Shown: in pieces, positions 35,066 through 44,410 of the stretch
Position numbering within the stretch: the first letter of the stretch is position 1
Layout of the letters: each line of letters begins with the position of its first letter
Source: Cohaesibacter sp. ES.047
GTDB taxonomy: Bacteria; Pseudomonadota; Alphaproteobacteria; Rhizobiales; Cohaesibacteraceae
Assembly (NCBI RefSeq): GCF_900215505.1
Contig: NZ_LT907844.1
Span: 2,861,001-2,925,000, forward strand
Direction: 5' to 3'
DNA length: 64,000 nucleotides
Notes under the pieces: model-generated
Databases searched by the model: none
The model's input: the letters and a program-made list of their open reading frames with translations, nothing else
Told to the model about the DNA's origin: nothing
Program-made: the position numbers and the translations under genes

Positions 35066-36370
35066 GGGACTATGCAGAATTTTGTGCCCTGGCGCTTTGA
35101 TTACGCCATTTGGAAACGATCTTCGAACATTATTGCGAACTGGCTTTTCACTGAGTGCCATTCGCGCACGGAGCGTTTCCATTCCACAGAAGTAGCATTC
35201 AGGGCGAGATAAATCAATTTCGCAGCTGCCTCGTCACTGGGGAAATGCCCGCGGGAGCGAACGGCCCGGCGGATTTTCGAGTTCAGTGCTTCAATGGCGT
35301 TCGTGGTGTAGATCAGCCTGCGCACCTGGGGCGGATAGTCGAGGAACGGGATCACCTCGTTCCAAGCCCGGCGCCAACTCGGCGCGATTGCCGGGTATTT
35401 GGCGGCAAGGTCGTTGTTTTCGAACTCCGCCAGCGCAGTCGCGTCCACAGCGGTGTAGACAGCCTTAAGAGCCGCTGCGACGGCCTTGCGATCCTTGTAG
35501 CTGGCAAAGCTCATGGAATGGCGCAGCAGATGCACGATACAGGTCTGGACCTGGGTCTGAGGAAAGGCTGCCTCGATGGCCTGGGGGAAGCCCTTCAGAC
35601 CGTCCACGACGGCGATGAGAATGTCCTGAACGCCACGGTTGCGCAGATCGCTGAGAACTTTAGCCCAGAACTTGGCACCCTCATTGGCCTGGAACCAAAG
35701 CCCCAGAACGTCGCGGGTGCCGTCCGGGAGAACAGCCAGGGCCACAAAAACCGCCTTGTTCAGAACCACGCCGTCGGTGCGGATCTTGACCCGGATCGCG
35801 TCCATGAACACAATCGGATAACACGGTTCCAGCGGGCGGTTCTGCCAGGCGGTCACTTCCTCCATCACGGCATCGGTGATCGCCGAAATCAGGCTCGGGG
35901 ACGCCTCTATACCATAGATATCCTCGATATGCCCCTGGATCTCGCGGGTCGTCATCCCGCGCGCGTACATGCTGATGATCTTGGTGTCGAACTCGGGAAA
36001 GCGGCGCTGATACTTGGCGATCAGCAGAGGATCAAAGCTGCCGTTGCGGTCACGGGGAATGTCGAGAATGACCTTCCCGCTGTCGGTGGTCACCGTCTTC
36101 TGGCTGCGGCCATTGCGACGATTTGGCGCCTGGTTCGCGCCTTCAGGCGGCGCATCGGCGCGTTCTTCGGTCAGATGCTCGTCCAGTTCGGCGCTCAGGG
36201 CTCGTTCGGCCAGCGCCTTGGTCAGTTCTTGCAGAATCCCGTCCTCTCCGAACAGATCGCCCGCTTTGCGGCCTTCCATCAGATGATCCAAAAGGGCTTT
36301 GTCGATGCTCATACGTGGGTCTCCTCATATTAGAGTTACCACGCCAGGGCACAAAATTCTCCATAGTCCC
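35066..36370 (-). mobile_element. IS256-family element, copy 2, intact (1,305 bp)
   Basis: Inverted ends GGGACTATGCAGAATTTTGT at 35066 and the complement of GGGACTATGGAGAATTTTGT ending at 36370 (one mismatch over 29 bp). The outside bases (TACGCCCC left, GAGCGGGT right) do not form a direct repeat. The left neighbour is an IS110 element and the right an IS21 remnant, so recombination has probably replaced at least one flank. Confidence 0.9.
35101..36312 (-). CDS. IS256-family transposase, intact
   Basis: A 403-residue mutator-type transposase. Catalytic Asp in IVFMDAIRVK, second Asp in LIAVVDGLKGFPQAI and Glu in YTTNAIEALNSKIRRAV. CIVHLLRHS is conserved in the family. GAGGAG lies about 10 bp upstream of the ATG. 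It is almost identical to the broken copy at 15195-16418 but keeps Gln at codon 256 and lacks 12 bases found there, so it may be the active source. Confidence 0.92.
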   Translation of the reverse strand: MSIDKALLDHLMEGRKAGDLFGEDGILQELTKALAERALSAELDEHLTEERADAPPEGANQAPNRRNGRSQKTVTTDSGKVILDIPRDRNGSFDPLLIAKYQRRFPEFDTKIISMYARGMTTREIQGHIEDIYGIEASPSLISAITDAVMEEVTAWQNRPLEPCYPIVFMDAIRVKIRTDGVVLNKAVFVALAVLPDGTRDVLGLWFQANEGAKFWAKVLSDLRNRGVQDILIAVVDGLKGFPQAIEAAFPQTQVQTCIVHLLRHSMSFASYKDRKAVAAALKAVYTAVDATALAEFENNDLAAKYPAIAPSWRRAWNEVIPFLDYPPQVRRLIYTTNAIEALNSKIRRAVRSRGHFPSDEAAAKLIYLALNATSVEWKRSVREWHSVKSQFAIMFEDRFQMA

Positions 36371-36783
36371 GAGCGGGTTGCAGTTCATCAGCGCAGGCGG
36401 GATCGGGGTGGCCATTCCACGATTACACAGCATATGCCCAAGGCCCACCAGCGTCACGCAGGCATGACGCCTCAAACCCTCGTCGCTCAGGCTGCCCGCA
36501 TTGGATATCACACCGCCCTGTTGGTGGAACGCCTGATGCGAGATCGGCCACACCCCGAGCAGGGTTTCCGCTCGGCACTGGGGGGGGGGTGAGCCTACAA
36601 CGCCGGTTCGGAACAGACAGACTGGAAGCAGCCTGTCAAAGGGCTCTGACATGCGAGACGGTCAGATACAAATCCGTTCAATCCATCCTGGTATCCGGTC
36701 TCGACAAGGCACCCGCGCACCAGGAAGCCGCCCCTCCAGCACCGAGCCACGACAATATCCGAGGCGCAACCTACTACCAGTAA
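36371..36783 (+). pseudogene. istA: IS21-family transposase IstA, 3' remnant with G-run frameshift
   Basis: The C-terminal part of Ist[34 protein letters not shown], then in another frame [20 protein letters not shown] and [13 protein letters not shown]. The frame breaks in a run of ten G bases (about 36582-36591). The N-terminal and catalytic parts are missing because IS256 copy 2 abuts at 36370. Not functional. Confidence 0.85.
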
Positions 36784-36812
36784 TCAACAAACATCAAAAC
36801 AGGAGAGAAAGA

Positions 36813-37595
36813 ATGCTGACACACCCGACATTGAACCAAATGGCCGCACTCGGCATGACCGGAATGGCACAAGCTTGGAAGAGCCTGAATGAACAAGATC
36901 CTGGGCAATCCCTAGATCGGAATGAATGGCTTGGCCTTATGCTCGACCAGGAAGTAGCATCCCGAGCCGACAAGCGTTTTGCCAACAGGCTGCGCAATGC
37001 AAAAATGCGCTTTCCTGATGCATGCATCGAAGACATCAGCTTCGCTGCCAATCGTGGCCTTGATCAGAGCAAAATCCTTTCTCTCGCTCAAGGAGACTGG
37101 ATTAAGGCTCATGAACAAATCATTCTCACAGGGCAAACCGGAACCGGCAAAACATGGCTCGCCTGCGCCTTCGGACGCCAATCCGCCAGGCTCGACTATT
37201 CCGTCTTTTATGTCAGAATGCCCCGCCTGTTTGAGGACATGGCCATGGCCCGTCTCGATGGGCGCTTTCCAAGGCTGGTCGACAAACTTGCTCGCGTCCA
37301 GTTGCTCATCCTGGATGACTGGAGAACCCATTCGCTCACAGACCAGCAGCGCCTCGATCTGCTCGAGCTCTTCGAGGAAAGATACCAATGCAAATCAACC
37401 ATCATCACGGCTCAACTTCCCGTTTCGGCATGGCACGAGATGATCGGCGAGCCGACAATTGCCGATGCCATCCTTGATCAAATTATTCACAATGCGCACC
37501 GAATAGAGCTCAAAGGGGAAAGTATGAGGCGATCAGAAGAAAATCAGAACTTGACCCAACAAACAGAACAGAAAACCATCAATCCACAAACCTGA
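36813..37595 (+). CDS. istB: IS21-family helper ATPase IstB
   Basis: A 260-residue AAA+ helper of IS21 transposition. Walker [16 protein letters not shown], Walker [10 protein letters not shown] and sensor region [20 protein letters not shown]; the C-terminus [20 protein letters not shown] is typical. The ATG at 36813 has AGGAGAG upstream. It appears complete, but its partner IstA is destroyed, so this element cannot move on its own. Confidence 0.92.
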   Translation: MLTHPTLNQMAALGMTGMAQAWKSLNEQDPGQSLDRNEWLGLMLDQEVASRADKRFANRLRNAKMRFPDACIEDISFAANRGLDQSKILSLAQGDWIKAHEQIILTGQTGTGKTWLACAFGRQSARLDYSVFYVRMPRLFEDMAMARLDGRFPRLVDKLARVQLLILDDWRTHSLTDQQRLDLLELFEERYQCKSTIITAQLPVSAWHEMIGEPTIADAILDQIIHNAHRIELKGESMRRSEENQNLTQQTEQKTINPQT

Positions 37596-37638
37596 ACCAG
37601 GTAAAGGATCAGCCATTACTCAGCTGTTCGCGAATTAC

Positions 37639-37693
37639 TGAAATCGCTGTCCGGGTTTTGTGAAATCGTTGTCCGGTATTTCTGAAATCCGCA
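37639..37693 (+). repeat. IS21 right end with three 22-bp-spaced repeats
   Basis: TGAAATCGCTGTCCGG (37639), TGAAATCGTTGTCCGG (37661) and TGAAATCCGCA (37683) start exactly 22 bp apart, ending with the CA typical of IS21 termini at 37692-37693. IS21 elements carry such multiple terminal repeats as transposase binding sites. Confidence 0.8.
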
Positions 37694-38172
37694 CTACGAG
37701 CGCCTCAAACAATGTTCGGCAGACCGGGTTTAGCTCGATATCACCTGACAATAGTTTGTCATGAATAAAGGCTTCGAACTGTAGCCGCCCAGATCGAAAA
37801 ACCAAGCCACGTTCTCGCAGGAGGCCCGTATCTGATTGATAAATGCTGTTCGGGCTGTCACTAGCCTTTGCCGCACGCGATGCAACGCCTGCATATCCAG
37901 CCGTTCTTCTGTGGTTTGGCAAATGGCTTCACGCTCTCAGGCGTCAACAAAGTCACTTCGTGTCCCATCGCGACCAGTTGATGTGCCAACCAATGGGACC
38001 CAGAGCATGCCTCCAAAGCAATTTGCATTCTGAGGTCGCTCTGCTTCTGGAAAAACGCGAGTAACTGGCTTCTGTTAAACTGCTTACGCATTACAATCTC
38101 ATTGCCTGCGCTGAGTGCGACCATGTGAAATTTCATTTTCCCAATATCGATGCCGATCTGTTTGATAGTCAT
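37694..38172 (-). pseudogene. IS110-family transposase fragment, interrupted by IS21
   Basis: On the minus strand, MTIKQIGIDIGKMKFHMVAL (ATG at 38170-38172) and QIALEACSGSHWLAHQL give the N-terminal RuvC-like domain. Later pieces QALHRVRQRLVTARTAFINQ and LLRERGLVFRSGRLQFEAFI lie in other frames after a deletion. The rest is cut by the right end of the IS21 element. Different from the other IS110 sequences in the window. Confidence 0.75.
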
Positions 38173-38220
38173 TTGTTCCCTCCTATGTTCAGCCGATATT
38201 CTATCCGCAAGGAAGGAGGC

Positions 38221-38732
38221 GAACCATGCCACAAGACGAGGCGCGTGTCGGACAGAAAACCAAGATCACACGTCGTTGGGCATAGCGCGGAACCCTCCCT
38301 GTTGCACCGAAAGATCAAGGGACAAAGTCAGTCTATATCTTCGGGGCTATCTGCCCGGCCCGTGGTGTCGGGGCAGGATTGGTTCTGCCCTTTTGCAACA
38401 TCCAAGCCATGCAGTGGCATCTGGAATAAATCTCCCGCCAAGTCGCTGATGGAGCCCACGCAATCCTCATTCTCGATCAGGCCGGCTGGCACACAACGCA
38501 AAATCTCGACGTAACGGACAACATCACATTGCTCCCGCTACCACCAAGGTCTCCCGAATTGAACCCGTTCGAGAATATATGGCAGTTCATGCGGGAAAAC
38601 TGGCTTTCCAATCGGATCTTTTCATCCTACGAGGAAATCCTCGCGATATGTTGCGAAGCTTGGAACAAACTCGTCGGTCAACCTTGGATCATCATGTCCA
38701 TCGGATTGCGAGAATGGGCATATCGGTTCTGA
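38221..38732 (+). pseudogene. IS630-type transposase fragment, catalytic domain
   Basis: A degraded relative of the 29803-30363 gene: QDEARVGQKTK, GAICPARGVGAGLVLPFCN, then a stop in place of the residue after HLE, then AILILDQAGWHTTQ and RSPELNPFENIWQFMRENWL to a TGA at 38730-38732. The N-terminal half is absent and there are at least two stops. Confidence 0.78.
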
Positions 38733-38858
38733 ATTCTGCTCGATGGTATGAGAACTTGGCTTTTTCTTCGTCCTGTACCCGATTTTCTAGGTCTCGATAA
38801 AAGCACTGTCCGTACAGCGGACAATTCCTCTTCTGCGCTTTTTTGTCGCGCACCGGCC

Positions 38859-38874
38859 TGATACCTAGGTATCA
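38859..38874. promoter_or_regulatory. Perfect 16-bp palindrome upstream of the TRAP operon
   Basis: TGATACCTAGGTATCA is a perfect inverted repeat 136 bp before the dctQ start. The symmetry and position suggest an operator for the TRAP/aromatic operon. It could instead belong to the boundary of the IS debris that ends at about 38732. Confidence 0.5.
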
Positions 38875-39009
38875 ATACTCATGTCGCGTTGGGGAGGAGC
38901 GTTGAAATGCAGTCTGTTGCTGATATTTTCTTGTCGGAAAGAAGCCAGGGGTCTCGCAGCCAAGTCGCATCACTAGCCCAACGAGTAACGTCGTCTGGAG
39001 CAGAATGAG

Positions 39010-39504
39010 ATGGTGGAACGGAGACGAAGAACCTCGGTCCAAGACGGTTTGCTTTTTGCTGCCGGGTCATGCTTTTTGTTGGGTACCTCAGTAACCGTTG
39101 CGGACGTTTTTCTGCGATCTGTTACAGGGACCAACTTGCCAGCGGCAATTGAGCTGACGTCGCTCTCTATAGGTCTCGGCGCGCTGCTATCCATGCCGGT
39201 CTGCTACGCAAATCGCTCCCATGTAAACGCCAAACTTTTGTCGGAGATGTCACCACGGCGTTTCCGTCGTCCCTTGGGATTGCTGGGTGCAGTCGTTTCT
39301 GTTGGTTTTGCCCTGCTTTTGCTGGTCATTATGGGCGAAAACACCGCGTCCAAAGTGGGATCCCCTGAAACCACGTCAGACCTTGGCCTATCGATGCCCG
39401 TCGCTCTGTCGGTCGTGACTTTCGCACTTGCTATTTCGTTTGTGGGCGCGCTCATCGGCCTGAGGTCCGAATGGCGTTCAGGTCGCAAGGAGCTCAAACG
39501 ATGA
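39010..39504 (+). CDS. dctQ: TRAP transporter small permease (DctQ)
   Basis: A 164-residue protein with four predicted membrane helices (LLFAAGSCFLLGTSVTVADV first), matching DctQ, the small membrane subunit of TRAP carriers. The motif VADVFLRSVTGTNLPAAIEL is the typical DctQ first loop. Its stop overlaps the dctM start (ATGA, 39501-39504). It heads the TRAP-aromatic operon. Confidence 0.9.
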   Translation: MVERRRRTSVQDGLLFAAGSCFLLGTSVTVADVFLRSVTGTNLPAAIELTSLSIGLGALLSMPVCYANRSHVNAKLLSEMSPRRFRRPLGLLGAVVSVGFALLLLVIMGENTASKVGSPETTSDLGLSMPVALSVVTFALAISFVGALIGLRSEWRSGRKELKR

Positions 39505-40802
39505 GTGGGATACTTCTCGGTGGAGTTGGCTTTTTTGCAGCCCTTGCCATGATCTTTCTGGAAATACCTGTCGCTGTGGCGTTGGGTCTCGTCGGCATTG
39601 TCGGTTCAGGCTTTATTATTGGCATGACGGGTGCTCTGGCGATCGGTGCAACGACCATATGGGACAGTGTCACAAACTATACACTGACGATGTTGCCACT
39701 CTTCGTAATGATGGGAAATTTGGCAGTTCAAAGTGGCTTATCCTCCCGTCTATATCGTTCCATGTCGACACTCATAGGCCATCGGCAAGGAGGACTTGCG
39801 CTGGCAACAATCGGCGCATCGGCTGGCTTTGGTATGATTTCGGGGAGCTCTCTTGCAACCACCGCCACAATGGGGCGCATCGCGATGCCGGAGATGCAAG
39901 AAGCGGGCTATTCCCGGTCTCTGTCGGCAGGCTCGGTTGCTGCGGGTGGAACTCTGGGAATTCTCATTCCCCCATCCACTGTGTTGGTGATCTATGCTTT
40001 CATTGCGGAACAATCGATCCGGGACCTCATTCTTGCCACCGCAGGACCAATCCTTCTAGCGCTCTCGCTTTATTGCCTCGCTATTTGGATCCCAATCTGG
40101 CTGGGGATTTCACACGCGCCGCAGAACCGCCGAGCCGACAAACACGAACGGTTCTTTGCAATCAAGGAACTGCTTCCCCCTGTCGGGATCTTCGGGCTTA
40201 TCATGGGGGGGCTTTACACTGGATTGTTTACTGCCAACGAGACAGCGGCAATCGGTGCCGGCGTTGTTCTTGTCTACGGCATCCTTTCAGGGCGTCTCAC
40301 CTTACGGGGGTTTGTAGCGGCGGTCAAAGACACGGCGTTGACCTGTGGTGCGCTTTATCTGGTGTTGATTGGGGCCAATCTTTTCAATTTTTTTCTCGCC
40401 CTGTCAGGTCTGCCCTTTTCCCTGACATCCATGTTCTCGGGCATTCTTGATCAGCCGCTTATGGTCATTGGTTTGATGCTGGTGATCTATCTGGGCCTTG
40501 GCACAGTGATGGATAGCCTGGCAATGCTGCTTCTGACGGTGCCATTGTTTGTACCGATTGCCAATGCCGCCGGGATCGATCCGGTATGGTTCGGAATCTT
40601 TGCCGTTATGGTCGTTGAAATGGGGCTCATCACGCCTCCGATCGGCATGAATCTCTTCGTACTCAAGAGTGTTCACGCCGACATAACACTGGCTGAGCTT
40701 TGGAAGGGCGTGACCCCCTTTGTCATCGCTGATCTCATTCGAGTTGCAGTGATCATCGCGGTTCCCGCGATTGTGATCTGGCTACCACAAAATGCTTTTT
40801 GA
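39501..40802 (+). CDS. dctM: TRAP transporter large permease (DctM)
   Basis: A 433-residue permease with about 12 membrane helices. LTMLPLFVMMGNLAVQSGLS, the substrate-channel stretch AGGTLGILIPPSTVLVIYAF and GLITPPIGMNLFVLKS are the hallmark DctM sequences. It uses the sodium or proton gradient to import an acid bound by DctP. The start at 39501 is preferred over an upstream in-frame ATG because of the ATGA overlap with dctQ. Confidence 0.95.
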   Translation: MSGILLGGVGFFAALAMIFLEIPVAVALGLVGIVGSGFIIGMTGALAIGATTIWDSVTNYTLTMLPLFVMMGNLAVQSGLSSRLYRSMSTLIGHRQGGLALATIGASAGFGMISGSSLATTATMGRIAMPEMQEAGYSRSLSAGSVAAGGTLGILIPPSTVLVIYAFIAEQSIRDLILATAGPILLALSLYCLAIWIPIWLGISHAPQNRRADKHERFFAIKELLPPVGIFGLIMGGLYTGLFTANETAAIGAGVVLVYGILSGRLTLRGFVAAVKDTALTCGALYLVLIGANLFNFFLALSGLPFSLTSMFSGILDQPLMVIGLMLVIYLGLGTVMDSLAMLLLTVPLFVPIANAAGIDPVWFGIFAVMVVEMGLITPPIGMNLFVLKSVHADITLAELWKGVTPFVIADLIRVAVIIAVPAIVIWLPQNAF

Positions 40803-40823
40803 TCGTTCATGGGAGGAAACGAA

Positions 40824-41822
40824 ATGATCAAATCTATTATAAAGGCCACCACCGTGGCTATCTCACTCTTCGCAATAAGCGCTGAAGCGCGCGAAATGCG
40901 GGTGTCGTCTTTCGAGCCGCCCCAAGGCTTTTACTCTTCAAAAATCTTGCAGGCATGGATTGACGAAATCAATCCAAAGCTTTCCGAGGGAGCCAAGTTC
41001 AAACTGTATCCAGGCTCAATGCTGGGCGCTCCACCAGCGCAGGCCGAGCTGGTAAAGGCTGGTGTGGCCGACATGGCTTTGGTCGTGCCCACTTACACGC
41101 CCGGTCTGTTTCCAATGACCGGTGTGGTTGAAATCCCGGGAATGGTAAAGACGTCAAGCAAGGGTACAAACATCCTGAATAGCCTCTCCGAAGACGGGGC
41201 GCTGGATGCCGAATATGCCGATTATAAAATCATTGCGCTGTTTACCACACCAGGCTACCGGCTCTTTATGACCGACAAGGCCGTAAAAGCACCTGAGGAT
41301 CTGTCAGGCCTGAAGCTGCGTTCTCCCTCGAAATTCGGTTCAACCTTGTTTGACATGGTTGGCGCGTCCGCTGTCGGCATTCCGGCTCCTCAGGTCTACG
41401 AAAATCTGGAACGAGGCGTGGTTCAAGGCGCCGTTTGGGTAATGGATGCCTACCGCACATTTCGACTGAATGAGGTAGCGCCCTACATCACGTCGACGCA
41501 CTTCACGGCATCTCCGATGGCTGTGTTGATGAACAAGCGCACCTACACTGCGTTGTCCGATGAAGACAAGGCCGTGATTGACGCCATGTCAGGCCGCAAG
41601 ACTGCTGAGTGGATTGCCTCCGTCGTCGATACCACGGATGCGGAAGTGGAAGCGGCTTTCCGGTCAGACAACAAGGTGAGTTTCGTTGATCTCGACGACG
41701 ATTCGAAAGCGGCTTGGGAAGCAGCGCTGTTGGCAGCGCCCAAGGCGTGGGTCAAGGCACAGCCAGACGCCGCAGCGGCGGAAGCGGTGCTCAAGCGCGC
41801 CTCCGAGCTTTCGACAAAGTAA
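40824..41822 (+). CDS. dctP: TRAP transporter substrate-binding protein (DctP)
   Basis: A 332-residue secreted binding protein. The signal peptide is MIKSIIKATTVAISLFAISA with probable cleavage after AEA; GGGAGGAAAC is the ribosome binding site. DctP features include LRSPSKFGSTLFDMVGASAV with the conserved Arg that holds the substrate carboxylate, and GVVQGAVWVMDAYRTFRLNE. The surrounding genes suggest the ligand is an aromatic carboxylic acid (inference). Confidence 0.92.
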   Translation: MIKSIIKATTVAISLFAISAEAREMRVSSFEPPQGFYSSKILQAWIDEINPKLSEGAKFKLYPGSMLGAPPAQAELVKAGVADMALVVPTYTPGLFPMTGVVEIPGMVKTSSKGTNILNSLSEDGALDAEYADYKIIALFTTPGYRLFMTDKAVKAPEDLSGLKLRSPSKFGSTLFDMVGASAVGIPAPQVYENLERGVVQGAVWVMDAYRTFRLNEVAPYITSTHFTASPMAVLMNKRTYTALSDEDKAVIDAMSGRKTAEWIASVVDTTDAEVEAAFRSDNKVSFVDLDDDSKAAWEAALLAAPKAWVKAQPDAAAAEAVLKRASELSTK

Positions 41823-41929
41823 TCGAAGCTTGTCACTTGGCGTTGCCGCAGCAGAACCGGACAAGTCTTCTTATGCCTCGTCCGGCAGGGCTGACGACGC
41901 AGGAACAAATCAAACGGAGAGTGCGTGCT

Positions 41930-42910
41930 ATGGCAATCAATGCACTAGGATATCTCGGCGTAAGATCAGACAAGCTTGATGATTGGGGCGATTTTGCAGG
42001 CAAATTGTTGGGCATGCAAAAAATCGATCGTGGCGGAAAGGCCGTTGCCTTTCGTATGGATGATCGTCAACAGCGTCTTCTGGTCTCAGATGAACCAGGC
42101 GAAACATTGGCCTTCATGGGCTGGGAAGTCGAGCATCGCGATGATCTGCAGGTCTATGCCAACCGATTGGACGGTGCAGGCGTCGTGGTGCACACAGGTT
42201 CAGGCGAATTGTGCGACCGTCGCTTCGTGACGGATCTGATCTGGTTCGAGGATCCGGGTGGTAACCGGATTGAGCTTTTTCACGGCCCGATGATTGCAAA
42301 CGACGCGTTCATACCGGGGCGACCAATAGATGGTTTTAAAACAGGACCGTTGGGCATGGGCCATGCCGTGCTACATGTCAAGAATATCGAAGTAATGCTG
42401 CCTTTTTACAGAGATCTTCTGGACTTCCATGTCTCCGATTTTGGGCTTGAGCCATATGGTTTGTATTTTTTCCACGTCAACGGCCGACACCACAGCTTTG
42501 CGATGGTGGGGTCCGGCCAATTGGGTTTCCATCATTTCATGGTCGAATTTCAGAATCTTGACGATGTTGGACAGGGGTTTGACCTCGCCAGTCAGGAAGA
42601 AGATCGCGTCGCCTACACGCTCGGACGGCATACCAATGACTACATGACTTCATATTATGCGCATTCCCCTTCCGGCTTCTTTGTCGAGAATGGCTGGGGT
42701 GGACGGGTCATCGACCCTGAGAGCTGGGAACCACACCAAACGCACGATGGTCCAAGTTTCTGGGGCCACGAGCGACTCTATCTCACAGAAGAAGGTGGCC
42801 GGAAGCGGCTGCGCGATATGCGATTGGACGCGGCCCAGCGAGGGAAACGAGCGCCTCAGGTTGCGGACTGCCCTTGGCTGTTTGCTGAACTGGCAAAACA
42901 GGGAAAATAA
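41930..42910 (+). CDS. Type I extradiol ring-cleavage dioxygenase (BphC/HppB-like)
   Basis: A 326-residue two-domain vicinal-oxygen-chelate protein. Comparison with 2,3-dihydroxybiphenyl 1,2-dioxygenase finds all iron ligands: H145 (GMGHAVLHV), H202 (FHHFMVEF) and E253 (GFFVENGWG). The catalytic H234, N236 and D237 (GRHTND) and Y243 are also present. The N-terminal domain is the non-catalytic repeat. It should cleave a catechol ring next to the hydroxyls. The ATG at 41930 follows CGGAGA; another ATG lies 57 bp upstream. It sits between dctP and the flavin hydroxylase, 2 bp from the latter. Confidence 0.9.
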   Translation: MAINALGYLGVRSDKLDDWGDFAGKLLGMQKIDRGGKAVAFRMDDRQQRLLVSDEPGETLAFMGWEVEHRDDLQVYANRLDGAGVVVHTGSGELCDRRFVTDLIWFEDPGGNRIELFHGPMIANDAFIPGRPIDGFKTGPLGMGHAVLHVKNIEVMLPFYRDLLDFHVSDFGLEPYGLYFFHVNGRHHSFAMVGSGQLGFHHFMVEFQNLDDVGQGFDLASQEEDRVAYTLGRHTNDYMTSYYAHSPSGFFVENGWGGRVIDPESWEPHQTHDGPSFWGHERLYLTEEGGRKRLRDMRLDAAQRGKRAPQVADCPWLFAELAKQGK

Positions 42911-42912
42911 AC

Positions 42913-44379
42913 ATGGAAAAATTTGATGTTGCGATCGTGGGTTATGGCCCCGCGGGGGCGACGCTCGCCCATCTTCTGGCACAGTGCGGCCTGAAAACCC
43001 TTGTTTTAGACAAGGAGGCAGCGCACTACCACCTGCCAAGAGCCGTGCATTTTGACGCGGAAGTCATGCGTGTCTTTCAATGGATCGGCATTGCCGATGC
43101 AATGGAAGCAAAGACTCACAGGCATCCGGGCATGCGGTTTGTTGACGGCGACGGCAATTTGCTCCTGGACTGGCCAAGACCTCAAGGGGAAGGCCCTCAG
43201 GGGTGGCAAGCAAACTATCGGTTCCATCAGCCGGATCTTGAAGATCTGCTACGTTCGAGCCTGACCGAACGATCCAATGCGACGATCCGCGCACGATGCG
43301 AAGTCTTTCATGTTGAGGAAAAGGGCAACTCGGTAGAGCTTCGCTATGAGGACATGTCTTGTGGGAAGATCCGCCGCATTGAAGCTGGTTTTGTTGTCGG
43401 TTGCGATGGCGCACGTTCCCTCATTCGGCGCTATATCGAAAGCGACATGGAAGACTACGGCTTCCATGAGCGTTGGCTTGTGGTCGATGTCATTCTGCGC
43501 GAAGACATGCCTGAACTCGGCGATCATTCTATCCAGTATTGTCGTCCGGACCGGCCTGCTACCTATGTCAGGACACCGGGCCTCAGGAGGCGCTGGGAGA
43601 TCAAAGTTCTTCCAGACGAAGACAGCAACGAAATTATCAAACCCGAGCGCGTTTGGGACTTGATTTCGGACTGGCTGAAGCCCGAACAGGCGGAACTCGA
43701 ACGAGCTGCGGTCTATGTTTTTCATTCTCTCGTAGCCGAGCACTGGCGGAAAGGCAGATTATTCCTAGCTGGAGATGCTTGTCATCAAACCCCGCCCTTC
43801 ATGGGACAGGGCATGTGTGCCGGCACACGCGATGTCGCCAACCTGTTTTGGAAACTGGCGCTGGTCGTCAAGGGCCTTGTCCAAGGCACCGAAGCCGAGC
43901 ATCTTCTTGATAGTTATGAAAGTGAACGCAAACCCAACGCACGTGAATATATTCAGACCGCGGTGAGGTTGGGTGGCTTGATCAACACAGCTGGAACCGA
44001 GGAGGCCCTGCGTTCCGCACTGCCTGCACCAGATGGCACTGCCCGCATGGAAAGCATCGCTCCACCCATTGGCCCGGGCCTTGGTAAGGGCGAGAAAGCC
44101 GGGCGGTTATTCGGTCAACCGCGCCTTTCGGATGGTACGCTGATGGACGATCAATTTCGGCACCAATTTGTGATCGTGTCCGAGCCGGACTTGCTAGGTG
44201 ATCTGACTGTTCCTGCCTCGATAGGCGTTGTGACGACGGACATGTCAAACGCATCTGAACACCTCGCACGTCTTGGTGCGCGAGCAACTCTGCTGCGTCC
44301 GGATCGGCATACTCTCGGCGCGGCAAATACGTCTGCAGAACTTGAAGCCCTGATCGGTCTGACATTCCCAAATCCCTAG
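42913..44379 (+). CDS. FAD-dependent aromatic hydroxylase (MhpA-like)
   Basis: A 488-residue class A flavoprotein monooxygenase. VAIVGYGPAGATLAHLLAQC is the FAD Rossmann motif, VGCDGARSLIR the DG motif, and LFLAGDACHQTPPFMGQGMC the GD motif. The closest familiar relative is MhpA, 3-(3-hydroxyphenyl)propionate 2-hydroxylase. It would add a second hydroxyl ortho to a phenol so that the adjacent extradiol dioxygenase can open the ring. The gene follows the dioxygenase by 2 bp. Confidence 0.9.
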   Translation: MEKFDVAIVGYGPAGATLAHLLAQCGLKTLVLDKEAAHYHLPRAVHFDAEVMRVFQWIGIADAMEAKTHRHPGMRFVDGDGNLLLDWPRPQGEGPQGWQANYRFHQPDLEDLLRSSLTERSNATIRARCEVFHVEEKGNSVELRYEDMSCGKIRRIEAGFVVGCDGARSLIRRYIESDMEDYGFHERWLVVDVILREDMPELGDHSIQYCRPDRPATYVRTPGLRRRWEIKVLPDEDSNEIIKPERVWDLISDWLKPEQAELERAAVYVFHSLVAEHWRKGRLFLAGDACHQTPPFMGQGMCAGTRDVANLFWKLALVVKGLVQGTEAEHLLDSYESERKPNAREYIQTAVRLGGLINTAGTEEALRSALPAPDGTARMESIAPPIGPGLGKGEKAGRLFGQPRLSDGTLMDDQFRHQFVIVSEPDLLGDLTVPASIGVVTTDMSNASEHLARLGARATLLRPDRHTLGAANTSAELEALIGLTFPNP

Positions 44380-44410
44380 ACTTACAAAAACGCGAAGGTA
44401 GTATAATCCC

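Noticed and set aside
35155..36333. A 392-codon plus-strand frame opposite the intact IS256 transposase (also seen at 15174-16364 opposite the broken copy)
   Set aside because: It is the antisense shadow of the transposase; its presence in both copies only reflects their near identity.
15137..36370. A classic composite transposon bounded by IS256 with target duplication
   Set aside because: The outer flanks (CTTGTATTGT on the left, GAGCGGGTTG on the right) do not match, so no insertion as a unit can be shown. Kept only as a hypothesis.
37639..37693. Possible CRISPR-like array because of evenly spaced repeats
   Set aside because: Only three short units, the last truncated, lying at the end of an IS21 element where such terminal repeats are expected. 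No other repeat array was seen in the window.
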